Made by a program: the position numbers and the translations under genes. A model generated the notes under the pieces. The model worked only from the letters and a program-made list of their open reading frames with translations. It had not been told where the DNA came from and ran no database searches. From Cytidiella melzeri (Eukaryota > Basidiomycota > Agaricomycetes > Polyporales > Irpicaceae): DNA of 55,273 nt. The stretch spans positions 1 through 55,273 of the forward strand of contig JABYQR010000301.1 of the NCBI GenBank assembly GCA_022592445.1, read 5' to 3'. Positions 11,046 to 22,285 of the stretch are shown here, piece after piece (position 1 is the first letter of the stretch; every line of letters begins with the position of its first letter).

Positions 11046-11540
11046 ATTGTTCTATATATTTATGGATGAGATATCAATAATTCACTGTTCAAATTTATAC
11101 AACATTAGCGGGCAATTGTTTATGGCCTTGGACAATGAGACTGAACCCTTTGCAGGAGATTTTCTGCAGCTTCCCCCAGCATCAACAGGAAACACCCTCT
11201 ATTCAAGTACTGTTCATTCTGTTATCCATACAACACAGTCTTATAAGGATCAGCAAGCTGCTTTAGGTAAAGCAATATGCCATCAGTTTACCACTGCTCG
11301 CAACAAGATGAGACAAAATTCACAGACAGATGAAGATGCACAATTCCGCACTTTGCTAGAGAACTTAAGATACAAGTCTTGTATCGAAGAAGATATTACT
11401 TCTCTGCAAAGTAGAACAGCTGGTATGTCCATACATTGACCAAAGTGGTCAATTACTATGTATTTTGTCTCATCCCCAAGTAGCAAGGTTGTGTTTCATA
11501 ACATCTGGGAACAAGACTAGGCAAACATGCCAGAGACACT
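11046..11540 (+). pseudogene. PIF1-family helicase fragment of a Helitron
   Basis: The sequence starts at MDEISIIHCSNLYN (motif II, Walker B) and continues GQLFMALDNETEPF, then AGDFLQLPPAS (motif III). Further on come DQQAALGKAICHQ, NKMRQNSQTDEDAQFRTLLENLRY and a stop at 11437-11439. This wording is that of the PIF1-like helicase in fungal RepHel proteins. Several residues expected between EPF and AGDF are missing, so it carries a small internal deletion. The 5' part with the Walker A motif is absent because Harbinger sequence abuts at about 11040. It supports the presence of autonomous Helitrons in this genome. Confidence 0.82.
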
Positions 11541-11615
11541 GGATTGTGTGGTGGGAGATACCAAGTGTACCTTAAGATGACAGACTGTGCTATTTTTTCT
11601 CTACTCTACAGGTGT

Positions 11616-12089
11616 CTAGGCCCTCCCCTTCCCGTTACCCTCACCCATGCTATATATGTACACTACCTCCCCCCTTTCAGATGCTTCCACTGCTTGTGCC
11701 TTTATCGCGGGATTGGTGATCCTATTCCACTTTCTCCAATATTCCCACTCCTTTTCAGAAGCACCTTGAGCAGGCCCATGTACTTGATAGCGTTCCAAAC
11801 GCAAGTTTGCACTAAAATTGAGGAGTGCCTCTCTGTCCTTTTTCTTGGTGGGTAGCTCCATCATTCCATAGCTCACATGCTCTGCCATCCGTTTGGTGAC
11901 ATGCATTTGACGAGGATTGCTTGAGTTTTCTGTGCCTATGCTCCAGGCTCCCTCCAAGCTGGCAGGGTTGTCAGCAAGAGTTAAAGAGCGGGATCCTGTG
12001 CTGCTGTATGGGATGGCAAACACAGTCATCATATGGAATGTGCCAGTGACAACAGAAGCAAATAGAATGAGAGAGGTTGAGAGGTGCAT
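11616..12089 (-). CDS. Small secreted protein, 157 aa
   Basis: An intact frame starts with ATG at 12089 (context ATCATCATGCACC) and ends with TAG at 11616-11618. Residues 1-26 form a signal peptide (hydrophobic LILFASVVTGTF, cleavage probably after VFA), so the product should enter the secretory pathway. The mature part is about 130 residues, has no cysteine, is Lys/Arg/Glu-rich in the middle (PTKKKDREALL) and has a WEYWRKWN segment. No domain is recognised. The absence of breaks in a window full of decay suggests selection or recent arrival. It could be a small secreted effector-type protein, but that is inference from size and location in repeats. Confidence 0.6.
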   Translation of the reverse strand: MHLSTSLILFASVVTGTFHMMTVFAIPYSSTGSRSLTLADNPASLEGAWSIGTENSSNPRQMHVTKRMAEHVSYGMMELPTKKKDREALLNFSANLRLERYQVHGPAQGASEKEWEYWRKWNRITNPAIKAQAVEASERGEVVYIYSMGEGNGKGRA

Positions 12090-12150
12090 GATGATATAGG
12101 ATGTCTCAGGGTGATTTGAAGAGGTTTTGAATAGACAGGGAGACAGTCAG

Positions 12151-12295
12151 CTGTAAGAACAAAGTCGGTGAGGTGAGATAAGAGGACAATAGGCATGTAC
12201 TTACCGGCCAGTGCTGCTAGTGAAGACAATAAACTGATTCTGGGGTAATGGATGTGTGCTGCTGAGGTGCAGGGATGGTGGCAAGGGGCTTTATA
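12151..12295 (-). promoter_or_regulatory. TATA box and 5' UTR intron of the secreted-protein gene
   Basis: On the minus strand TATAAAG lies at 12289-12295. A textbook 54-nt intron (12151-12204) starts GTAAGT and ends TTACAG, with CTCACC as possible branch site. It sits between the TATA box and the ATG at 12089. Together they support real transcription of the gene. Confidence 0.6.
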
Positions 12296-12306
12296 CTATT
12301 TGCTGT

Positions 12307-12930
12307 AGTTCATATGCCGTGTTATCACAGTCATGTGGAAGATGCTATGCTTCAGAAATTGGGGTTGGAAACCTAGGTTAGCTATGGGTTCAGGGGTACT
12401 CAAGTGTTGGCATCATTGCCTTCACAGCATAGGAGCTGTGTGAGGCCACAGCCTCCACTTCCGGAGCACATCACTGAGCAGGATTGTAACCACCTGATTT
12501 CCCCTTGATACACCTGCAAAGTTTATTCCTTTGTTTATTTGACCATACTTAGACCTGACAATGAAACAAAGCAGGTTGTAAGAGGCCCTGCACCAGGAAT
12601 AATTAGAAACACACAAAAATGTATTTGTAAATAAGCTTATGCAGTTTGCTAAGGGTGGCATCCAAATTGGTTGTATGCTGTGTTAATCACAGCAATGTGG
12701 CAGAGACTATGCTCTGATAAATTGGAGTTGTAGCTATTGTTGCAATAATGAAACATTTCTTGCTGATCACCCTGGTATTTAATGTCAGCATCATTTCTTC
12801 CGTAACATAGAAACTATGTCAGAGAACAGCCTCCACCCCCTGAACACATCACCAAGTGGGCTTGTAACCACTTGATTCCCCATTGTCACACCTGCAAAAT
12901 GGCCAATTCCCTTGTTTGTTTGATGTTAGT
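12307..12930. repeat. Imperfect tandem duplication, period about 360 bp
   Basis: 12307-12545 and about 12665-12930 share words in the same order: a GTTATCACAG / GTTAATCACAG start, an ATGCT segment, CAGCCTCCAC, a segment ending in GTAACCAC and CACACCTGCAAA. The unit is non-coding and lies just upstream of the secreted-protein gene promoter. Confidence 0.6.
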
Positions 12931-13847
12931 TGACTGCAACAGCGAGTCAGTTGCTCTGAAACGTTCACATGGCAGCAGTTGCACTACCTGATACAGTAGG
13001 GACATCAATCAGGACCTTGAACACCCCCAGCTGTGTGCTTAGGAGTGGTCTGCATTGTAAGTCCTGGAAATATTTCCCTTGCTGTCAAGAGCATTGCTCT
13101 TGTACTTGTTGGCACAAGAGCAATATGATGTCACATCCTGGCTGGAAACCCAAATCTGATGTGGCCATGTACACAAATTTTCAAATTTTGTACAGCAATA
13201 TACAAAAATTGTTTGTACTCTGAGCAACAATTACCAGCATGTTGAGAGCTAGTTCTGACATACATTTCCAACTCCTACATTTTGGGGGCACATGTCTTGT
13301 TTCTCATTGCATCAACAGTGAGCACTGCAACTGATTGTTTCACAAGGTTCCACAAACATTGGTTGCTTTGCAAGCACAAGTTACCATCAGGACACAGCCT
13401 GTGGCAGTTCCAATAAGAATGAGGCAGTTCAGAAATCAACAGGACACATGTAACATATCCTGGATGTTGATCTTAACAAGACATCTCCAACTGTTATATT
13501 ATGGGAGCACATGGTTTATTTGTTGCATCAGCAGTGGACACTGCAACTAATTGTTTCACAAAGTGCCACAAATCTTAGTTCCTTTCTGAGTGAGAGTTAC
13601 CACCAGAACACAGCTTGTAACATTTCCAATGAGGATGCTGCAGTTCAGCCATCAACAGGACACATCTGAGATGTTCAGGGAGTTGATCTCAAGAGAACAT
13701 TTCAACCCCTCTATATTGGGAGTGTAAAAACCTTCTTGCTGAACTGCATCAGCAGTGAGTTTCCATTAAGCACTGCTGACCAATTGTTTCATCAGGATGC
13801 AGCACAAGATTCATTACAAGATGAATAAAGCCCTTTGCCACCATTAC
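12931..13847. repeat. Strongly diverged satellite-like sequence, no gene
   Basis: Fragments such as CACAGCCTGTGGCAGTT (about 13395) and GAGGCAGTTCAG show that most of 13280-13700 is old satellite. 12931-13280 shows no clear gene or repeat. Confidence 0.5.
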
Positions 13848-16807
13848 AATTCCTGAAGAATGAACAAGAATTGTTCCAGTGTGCTCCAGCACATTGATGC
13901 CTTTTCAGATGTAATCTTTCTGTTCCCATAGTGTTGGGAATATGATGGCAGAATATAGACAGTAACAGCGTCAATAACAAAACAATGAAAACAACTGATG
14001 GCATCACACTGGCCTTGTTATCAGCTCTTTGTAACTGTGTATCAGATCACTTTTGTAATCCAAATGGACTTTTTGATCTTACAAACTGCCTATGGGTACA
14101 AATCTGTGCATACAATACACCATTGGATAGCCCTATCTTGTGGCAATATCCTAGTACAAACATCCAGTCAATTAAAGTGGAATTGAGCAGGTTATGGCCA
14201 GGCTACTGAAAAAAGTCATCCAGACTCAGATTCAAACTCCACTCCTGCTGGAAGATGATGTCAAATTCTCGTCAGGTATGTGCAGCAATCTACAAGCCTT
14301 GCTTGCTTTCTGAACAAGAAATATAATCAAAAGACATGCCACACATAGAATTGGCTCTGAGCAAGAATTACCAGTACTTTGGAAGCTAACTACAAATGTT
14401 CAACCCCTACATTCTTGGACAACGTAAATTAGTGGCTGCATTAGTAGTGAGTCATTGTACTGTATCTGATTGTTCCACAAAGTTTCACAACTGTTAGTTG
14501 CTCTCTAAGTAGGAGTTACAATCAAAACACAGTCTGTGGCAGGTTCAACGGGGGTGAGGCAGTTCAGACCTCAACAGGACATGGTTGCATCAGCAGCAAG
14601 CACTGCATCTGATTGCTTCACAAAGTTTCACAACCGTTAGTTTCTCCCTAAGCAAGAGTTGCAATCAGAACACAGCCTGTGGAAGTTTTGATAGAGACAA
14701 GGCAGTTCAGACCTCAACAGGACGTGGTTGCATCAGCATAGAGCACTGCCTTTGATTCCTCCATACAGTTTCACAACCATGAGTTGCTCTCTAAGGAGGA
14801 GTTACAATCAGAGCACAGCCTGTGGCAGTTCTAGTGGGGCTGAGGCAGTTCAGACATCACCAGGACATGGTTGCATCAGCAGCAAGCACTGCATCTCATT
14901 GCTTCACAAAGTTTCACAACCGTTAGTTTCTCCCTAAGCAAGAGTCGCAATCAGAACACAGCCTGTGGAAGTTTTGATAGAGACGAGGCAGTTCAGACCT
15001 CAACAGGATGTGGTTGCATCAGCATAGAGCACTGCCTTTGATTCCTTCATACAGTTTCACAACCATGAGTTGCTCTCTAAGGAGGAGATACAATCAGAGC
15101 ACAGCCTGTGGCAGTTCTAGTGGGGCTGAGGCAGTTCAGACATCAACAGGACATGGTTGCACCAGCAGCAAGCACAGCCTTTAATTCCTCCATACAGTTT
15201 CACAACCATGAGTTGCTCTCTACGAAGGAGTTACAATCAGAGCACAGCCTGTGGCAGTTCTAGTGGGGCTGAGGCAGTTCAGACATCACCAGGACATGGT
15301 TGCATCAGCATCAAGCACTGCATCTGATTGCTTCACAAAGTTTCACAACCGTTAGTTTCTCCCTAAGCAAGAGTTGCAATCAGAACACAGCCTGTGGAAG
15401 TTTTGATAGAGACGAGGCAGTTCAGACCTCAACAGGACGTGGTTGCATCAGCATAGAGCACTGCCTTTGATTCCTCCATACAGTTTCACAACCATGAGTT
15501 GCTCTCTAAGGAGGAGTTACAATCAGAGCACAGCCTGTGGCAGTTCTAGTGGGGCTGAGGCAGTTCAGACATCACCAGGACATGGTTGCATCAGCAGCAA
15601 GCACTGCATCTCATTGCTTCACAAAGTTTCACAACCGTTAGTTTCTCCCTAAGCAAGAGTCGCAACCAGAACACAGCCTGTGGAAGTTTTGATAGAGATG
15701 AGGCAGTTCAGACCTCAACAGGATGTGGTTGCATCAGCATAGAGCACTGCCTTTGATTCCTTCATACAGTTTCACAACCATGAGTTGCTCTCTAAGGAGG
15801 AGATACAATCAGAGCACAGCCTGTGGCAGTTCTAGTGGGGCTGAGGCAGTTCAGACATCACCAGAACATAGTTGCATCACCAGCAAGCACTGCATTTGAT
15901 TGTTCCACAAAGTTTCAAAACCACCAGTTTCTCTATAAGCAAGAGTTACAATCAGAACACAGCCTGTGGCAGTTTTAATGGAGATGAGGCAGTTCATACA
16001 TCCACAGGACACATGTCACTTGCTGTGGGAGTTGATCTAATGAGACACCCTCAAGCCCTTTATTTCTTACACAAGCAATTTTCTGTCATCAGCAGTGAAC
16101 ACTGCACTAGATTTATGATAAGATGTATGAAGCCCCTTGCTACCATTGGTGACTCCCATCATCAATGTATGGCTCATTTTACCGCAACCAGACTTATCAT
16201 TTGTAGTACAGTCACTTTATCCCAGATCAAGTTGCCTATCAACGGTGCTACCAATAGAAAATGCCCGTAATACAGTTGATATTCATGACCAGATGGCTTG
16301 GCAAGGTCCTTACCAGTAACATAGCTGTTTACTCAGGTTCCTTTTGGTAACAAAGTCACAGGTGCAATGAACTATTTCATGCTAAATGATTTATTCAATT
16401 TGCTATCAACAACATACTCACTTGCAACCCTGCTCCTGCAGTTTACCAGATTGTATCTAGAAAATCTAACATAGTTCATCACCATCAAGAAGAAGACACA
16501 CGTCAAACAATATTTATCTCCATGCCTTACTCCACCAACTTGTACATGTTTTAATTCTGTGTTTACACCCATTGTTGCACTTCAAACAATACAGCACAGT
16601 CCCTCTTCTTTCATGAATAATTGTGTGCTCCAGTGGAAACAAACCACCAACTTACTATACATTACTCATTGAAGAAGCAATTCCTAACATGATTACTTGT
16701 TCAGGCTACTACCAGCACCAAGTTTACTTACAAATCTGGCTCAAAAAGTAGTATTTCATTCAATCTTCAGGAATTGTACTTGCCGCTTGCCGGCCTTGCT
16801 AACGCTA
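13848..16807 (+). mobile_element. Composite repeat, Helitron-like copy 2 with expanded satellite
   Basis: The left arm (13848-14285) matches 5307-5760, the satellite is expanded to about 11 monomers, and the right arm (16010-16807) matches 6180-6955. It ends GCTAACGCTAG|T at 16807. The base after the terminus opens directly into another satellite block, so this copy appears to have inserted into satellite DNA. Confidence 0.6.
14440..16010 (+). repeat. 143-bp satellite array with 715-bp higher-order period
   Basis: Monomer starts (GGTTGCATCAGC) are spaced 143 bp, for example 14726 and 14869. At least two monomer types alternate: one with GCACTGCCTTTGATTCC, the other with GCACTGCATCTGATTGC. 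The segment at 14728-14937 recurs with the same translation at 15443-15652, 715 bp or five monomers later, which shows higher-order duplication. Open frames inside it are by-products of the repeat. Confidence 0.9.
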
Positions 16808-17720
16808 GTTACAATCAGGACACAGCCTGTGGAAGTTTCAATAGAGATGAGGCAGTTCAGTCCTCAACTGGATGTGGTTGCATCAGCATAGAGCACTGCC
16901 TTTGATTCCTCCATACAGTTTCACAACCATGAGTTGCTCTCTAAGGAGGAGTTACAATCAGAGCACAGCCTGTGGCAGTTCTAGTGGGGCTGAGGCAGTT
17001 CAGACATCACCAGGACATGGTTGCATCAGCAGCAAGCACTGCATCTCATTGCTTCACAAAGTTTCACAACCGTTAGTTTCTCCCTAAGCAAGAGTCGCAA
17101 TCAGAACACAGCCTGTGGAAGTTTTGATAGAGACGAGGCAGTTCAGACCTCAACAGGATGTGGTTGCATCAGCATAGAGCACTGCCTTTGATTCCTCCAT
17201 ACAGTTTCATAACCATGAGTTGCTCTCTAAGGAGGAGATACAATCAGAGCACAGCCTGTGGCAGCTCTAGTGGGGCTGAGGCAGTTCAGACATCAACAGG
17301 ACATGGTTGAATCGGCATAGAGCACTGCCTTTGATTCCTCCATACAGTTTCACAACCACTGGTTGCTCTATAAGCAGGAGTTACAATCAGAGCACAGCCT
17401 GTGGCAGCTCTGATGGGGGTGAGGCAGTGCAGACATCAGCTGGATGTGGTTTCATCAGCAGCCAGCGCTGCGTTCAATTGGTCCACAAAGTTTTATAACC
17501 ACAACTTTCTAAGCAGGAATTACAACTGTAGAAGTTCCAATGGGGGTAAGGCAACCCAGACATCAACAGGACATGATTGCATTGGCAGCAAACACTGCAT
17601 TGGATTGTTCCAGGACGTTTTACAACCAATAGTTGCTCCCTAAGTAAGAGTTACAATCAGAACACAGCCTGTGGAAGTTTCAATAGAGACGAGGCAGCTC
17701 AGACATCAACAGGACACATG
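16808..17720 (+). repeat. 143-bp satellite array, second block
   Basis: About six monomers of the same satellite, less regular towards 17500-17700. The 16872-17087 stretch again translates identically to 14728-14937. It is followed by a third, truncated copy of the composite right arm. Confidence 0.85.
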
Positions 17721-18150
17721 TGACATGTTTCGTCAATTGATCTAATGAGACACCCTTAAGCCCCTCATTCTTGAAGCAAATATTTTCTAGAATCAGCAGT
17801 GAACATTGCACAAGACTAATGATAACATATATGAACCCCCTTGCTATCATTGGTGACTACCATTATTAATGTATGGCTCACTTCTCTGCAACCAAACTTT
17901 TCAATTGCAGTACAGTCACTTTATCCCAGATCAAGTTGCTAATCAAAGGTGTCAATAATAGCAACTGCCCTTACTACAGTCAATATTAATAGCCAGATTA
18001 ATTGTCAAGGCTCTTACAAGGCACAAACCTGTTTACTGAGGTTCCTTTTGGTGAAAGAGAAGTCACTGGTTCAAGCCACTATTTCAGGCTATATACTATA
18101 TAACTTATTTAATGTGCTATCAGTAACATAATTACTTGTAACCTTGTAAT
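17705..18150 (+). repeat. Truncated right arm of the composite repeat
   Basis: Matches 6180-6560 and 16010-16390 (landmarks ATCTAATGAGACACCC and ATCCCAGATCAAGTTGC) but lacks the CTAG terminus. From 18150 to 18421 I see no gene. Confidence 0.7.
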
Positions 18151-18421
18151 GTGTCTAGATTTTTTGACCTAGTTCAACACCATACACTGTGTACAGAGTG
18201 GCATAATAGACAGCAGAATATGGTAAGAATGTTACAAATAAGATTTGACAAAAGCTCACATATTGCACAGCTGCTTACTCAAAGTGTTTTTATCAAACAA
18301 TCTTGACATTTACGCTGCTATGTTATTGAATCCCACCGCAGTGTGTAATTTGTGCATGTCCATCAGGTATTCTTTAATATTTAATTTAAAAATGTGGAAT
18401 ATGTGTGCGAGGGGTAGAGGC

Positions 18422-18951
18422 TGTTAAGCTTCGAAGATGAGTCTTATTATTCTTGCTGCTTCAGCATCTCTGCTTATATAAATGTCTGTATCCACTTATG
18501 TAAGCAACTACTATACATGTCTACTTCAGCTATTCTACTGTATTACTAATTGCATGACTCATGCATGACTCATGCTATGAATGCATGACTCATTGTATGA
18601 CTAGGCTCAGCACTTGTATTAGAGGTGTACATAATGAGTAAATGACTCATGCTAGTATTTGTCCTCAGATGTATGCTTTAGGCATCCTCTGGAGTTGTAC
18701 TACGTGCTTTCCATGTCATTTCCTATACTACTAGAACACAGGCATACATATATGTGCAGTATCCCTATAGTGCTATACTACTTAGTCTACACAACCCATA
18801 TCTGTACGTCTCAGCTAATGTGATGGTTACTACTGGAGTTTCTATATACAGCTGCATAATTCCCGTATCAAGGCTGTGGGCACTCTGCTACCTTAAAGTG
18901 TCCTTGTAATAAGGCATGGGAAACTACATAATATGTTATGTAGTTTTAACA
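18422..18951 (-). repeat. Copia 3' LTR
   Basis: The LTR edges show the inverted hexamer TGTTAA...TTAACA (plus strand TGTTAAGC at 18422 and TTTTAACA ending at 18951). On the minus strand it follows a purine tract (AGTGGGAG). A TATATAAG box on the minus strand lies near 18475. Short CATGACTCATG-like repeats occur at 18554-18600. Confidence 0.7.
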
Positions 18952-18999
18952 CTCCCACTTAACCGTTATATTAGTGAGTGTTTAGATCAATTAGACCTA

Positions 19000-20488
19000 A
19001 TCTCCCACTGAATAATTGCTTCTGAAATGCCAATGACTTTGTTGTGATATCAGCAATCTGTTCTTCAGTTGGAACTGCGTATAGTTCAGCATTCTTATTT
19101 TTGACAAACTCTCTAACATAATGATATCAAATGTCAATATGCTTTGAGCGTGACACTATCTTTGGATTCTTGGTGAAGTAAATAGCACCATGATTCTCAC
19201 AGCATAGAATGGTAGGCTCTTGCTGTTTTAAATCCAATTCTTTGAGCATGGCGCACAACCAAAAACATTGGTTGGAAGTTTTGCACAAGGCCATGTATTC
19301 TGATTCCATTGATGATAGAGCAACAGTTTTCTGCTTTTTAGAAGTCCAGGAAATTGCTCCTTCAGCCAAAAGAAATACATATCCTGTTGTCAAATGTCTA
19401 TCATCTTTATTCTCAGCCCAGTCTGCATCAGATTAACCAATAATACCAGCATTACTTGATCCATTATACTTGATCGCATAGGACTGCGTTCCAAGCAAAT
19501 ATCTCAGTATATATTTAGCTGATTTATGGTGGTGGTCAGTTGGATTTGACATGTACTGTGAAAGATGTATGACTGCATTTAAAATGTCTGGTCTAGTACC
19601 AATCATAACATATATAAGTGTGCCAATCAACGCTTGATACTGTCTCAGTAAACCAGAATCTGCTTTGTAGTCAGAATCTGCCTTCTGTAGTACAGCACCT
19701 GAAGGTAATGGTGTCCGAGCAGGATTATAATTTGCCACATTAAATTGTTTTAAAGCCTCTTGAATATACAACTCTTGGTCAAGTAGAATCGTTTTAGCTT
19801 TACAATCTCTCTGCACACACATGCCTAGAATAAGCTTAGCTTCTCCTGTGTCACAATAGCGGTCCATAAGATTTTTCTTATGTGCAAACATAGCAAGTTT
19901 ACTATTTTCTATTGGAAATATATTGTCAACATATAGAATGAGAGTTAAATTCCCCCCTTGTTGCCAATACACGTAAACACCAGCATCTTAATGAATCTGG
20001 TCAAAGCCTAATTCTATCAGAGTGTTATGGATTTTGATATTCCATGTTTGTGAAGCTTGTTTAAGTCCATAAATGGCTTTCTCAAGCAAACAAACATGGT
20101 TCTCCGTTCCCTTCTCCACGACACCTTCTGGTTGTTCCATATAGATTTCTTCGTCCAGTTTGCCGTAAAGGAAAGCTGTTTTCACATCCAATGCCTCAAT
20201 TTCCCAATCATCAAGTGCAGCTATAGCTAGTAGCATGTGTATGGATTCAAAACGTGCGACTGGTGAGAAAGTTTTTTGATAATCAATTCCTTCAACTTGG
20301 GTGAATCCTTTTGCAACAAGACGCGCTTCATATTGACCATCAGACATTATAGTGAAGACCCATTTGCATTTCACAATTTTGCGTGATGCATCTGGTCGTT
20401 GTACAAGTGTCCAAGTTTTATTCTTCATTTGAGAATCAATTTCGTCTTGTGCAGCAGCAAACCATTGATCCCGATCATCTCTTTTCAT
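19000..20488 (-). pseudogene. pol: Copia reverse transcriptase and RNase H (dead)
   Basis: RT starts DRDQWFAAAQDEIDSQMKN and TWTLVQRP, then KWVFTI, ARLVAKGFTQVEGIDY, FSPVARFES, DVKTAFLYGKLDEEIYMEQP and YGLKQASQTW, all standard copia RT signatures. The catalytic box reads LILYVDN where YVDD is required, so the second catalytic Asp is lost. Stops lie at 19990 and 19434. RNase H follows with TVALSSMESEYMALC and the H-box region SKHIDI near 19127. The first frame ends at the LINE junction near 20510. Confidence 0.9.
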
Positions 20489-20984
20489 TGCCTGCTTCCA
20501 CGTCTGTGGATATCTTTTTTTTGTTTTTGTTTTTTTCCTCCTTGTTCATTGTCCTCAAGGGCGTTGCCCTGTAGTAGACAAAATACATCTGTGCTACTGT
20601 TTCGTGATATCTGTGTGTCTTAAAAGCAATCTAAATCATAACGTGGAGGGCATTTACTACCCAGTACGTGTGGCGGAGGGTTTTCGGTATCACTAGGGAT
20701 TTATCGTGTATGTAGAAGGAGTAATCAAGGTGCACCTGTTGACTTGAGAGGCTCTGCCGACTGAACAGGAGAGACTGGGATCTAAACCTGCTACCCTTCT
20801 TGGGTGAGCATTGGTCCCCTGGGTCGTGGCCTCTTGCGGTAGCAGGAAGCCGGGTTGTGGTCCTCCACCCCCCGTCGAAACTCCCCCAGTCTCTGAGCTT
20901 CAGGTCGCGCGTGAGAACGTGAAAGTATGGGAGTGGGTCCTTGCTGTCTTGATTGCTGCCTTGGTTGCCCTGCCCTAACGTGGT

Positions 20985-21500
20985 TTAGTGTTCCCTGCGT
21001 TCCCTGTGTGGTCCTTTGTCAGCTCTGAATTCTTGTGCTTGCCGGTGGTACTTCTCTTTGTTTTCTCCATCTTCCCCTTGCCTCTGATATTCCCTCGTAG
21101 TGTCACCATCTCCGGTGTTACCACACCGTTTTTGCTTTTTCTTGGTTGGCAGCTCCTTCGGTAGGGATAGACATCCTAGGGTGCCCAGAAATTGGCCTGT
21201 AGCATGTATGTAACGGAAGAGTGGGCGAATAGTGCGAGTGTTGCTGAGAAGGTTCGGGATGGAGTGGGCTGGTCTCCCCAGTTTGCATGCTAATGAGTTG
21301 CAGTGCCTCTCATATGCCGGGCACTGTAGAAGGAAATGCTCTACTGTCTCCAGGTACATTTTGCAGGCTGGGCATATTGGTGACGCTGACCTTCCGATGC
21401 AGTGTAAGTGTTGTCGCAGGGGGGCGTGGCCTGTGCGCAGTTGAAAGAGGAGGGCTGTGTGACGTCTATGTAGAGATGATATGAGGTCAGCAAATTGTTC
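20985..21500 (-). pseudogene. LINE ORF2 C-terminal Cys-His region
   Basis: The end of ORF2 reads CPACKMYLETVEHFLLQCP, with the Cys-X2-Cys, His and Cys spacing of the zinc-knuckle-like motif found at the C terminus of RNase H-bearing LINEs. It continues YERHCNSLACKLGRP to a stop at 20985. The segment 20538-20984 is 3' UTR without a gene. Confidence 0.75.
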
Positions 21501-22260
21501 TGAGGGAAGGGTGGGGTCTATCCTGCTTAGGCTTTGGTAACGCGGGGATTCGCTCCAGATGTGCTTTGCCGCCTCTTTGAGTTCTGCCGCCTTGAGCTGC
21601 TTGAGTTTGGACCGCTGAGTGGGAGAGCCTGTCTGAGGATGGCGGGTAGGTGTGCTGTATCCGATGTGTTGCCGTGGGCTGCTTTTTTTGCCAATACGTC
21701 TGCCGCCTCATTCCCTTCCACTCCACGGTGTCCCGGTACCCATTGAATCCTGAGTTTGAAATTCTCGTGCTTTGCCTGAATTTTCTCCGCCATCCGGTGG
21801 ACTTTGTCGAGGAGGTAATGGGTTGGTCCGGGTTCCGCTGATCTCGACACTAAGATAGCTGCTTAATTGTCTAATGCGATGAAAGCTTTTCCTTCCACCC
21901 GTGTTCTGATGGTGGTAAGTAAATGTAGTCCTAGTATCATGCCCACCAGTTCAGCCTCGTATACCGTGTGCTGGTCCAAGGTCCTTAAGTAGTGTCTCAG
22001 GACCTTTTTTGTTGTGCGCCGCTTCCCCTTGGTGTACATGATTGCCGCTGTGCCTACACCTCCGTCAATGTCTGAGCCATCTGAGTATAAGTGGTACGTA
22101 GCTTGTTGCCTCCACGCTTTGTCTCTCTTTTCTGCCTCACTCTTTTCTCCCTTTATCTCCGTCGCAAAGCTTGGCCTCCAGTAAGGCGAGAATTGTACGG
22201 GTGCGAGTTTTTCCACTTTTTTCGGGTCGAGGTTGTAACGGTGTAGAAGGTTGTGTATGG
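21500..22260 (-). pseudogene. LINE RNase H domain (broken)
   Basis: Seen are HLYSDGSDIDGGVGTAA (first catalytic Asp), VYEAELVGMILGLHLL (Glu), FIALDN (second Asp) and WVPGHRGVEGNEAADVLAK (His and last Asp). All four carboxylate positions are therefore present. An in-frame stop separates FIALDN from AAILVSRSAEPGP near 21861-21863, and the frame is lost again near 21530. Confidence 0.85.
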
Positions 22261-22285
22261 GAGAGCGGTGTTTCTTTATGTATGA

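Noticed and set aside
14440..16010. Regular repeats resembling a CRISPR array
   Set aside because: Period 143 bp without unique spacers, in a eukaryotic repeat context.
14728..17498. Repeated 60-80 codon ORFs in the satellite
   Set aside because: They follow the 143-bp monomer phase and arise from the repeat, not from selection on protein.
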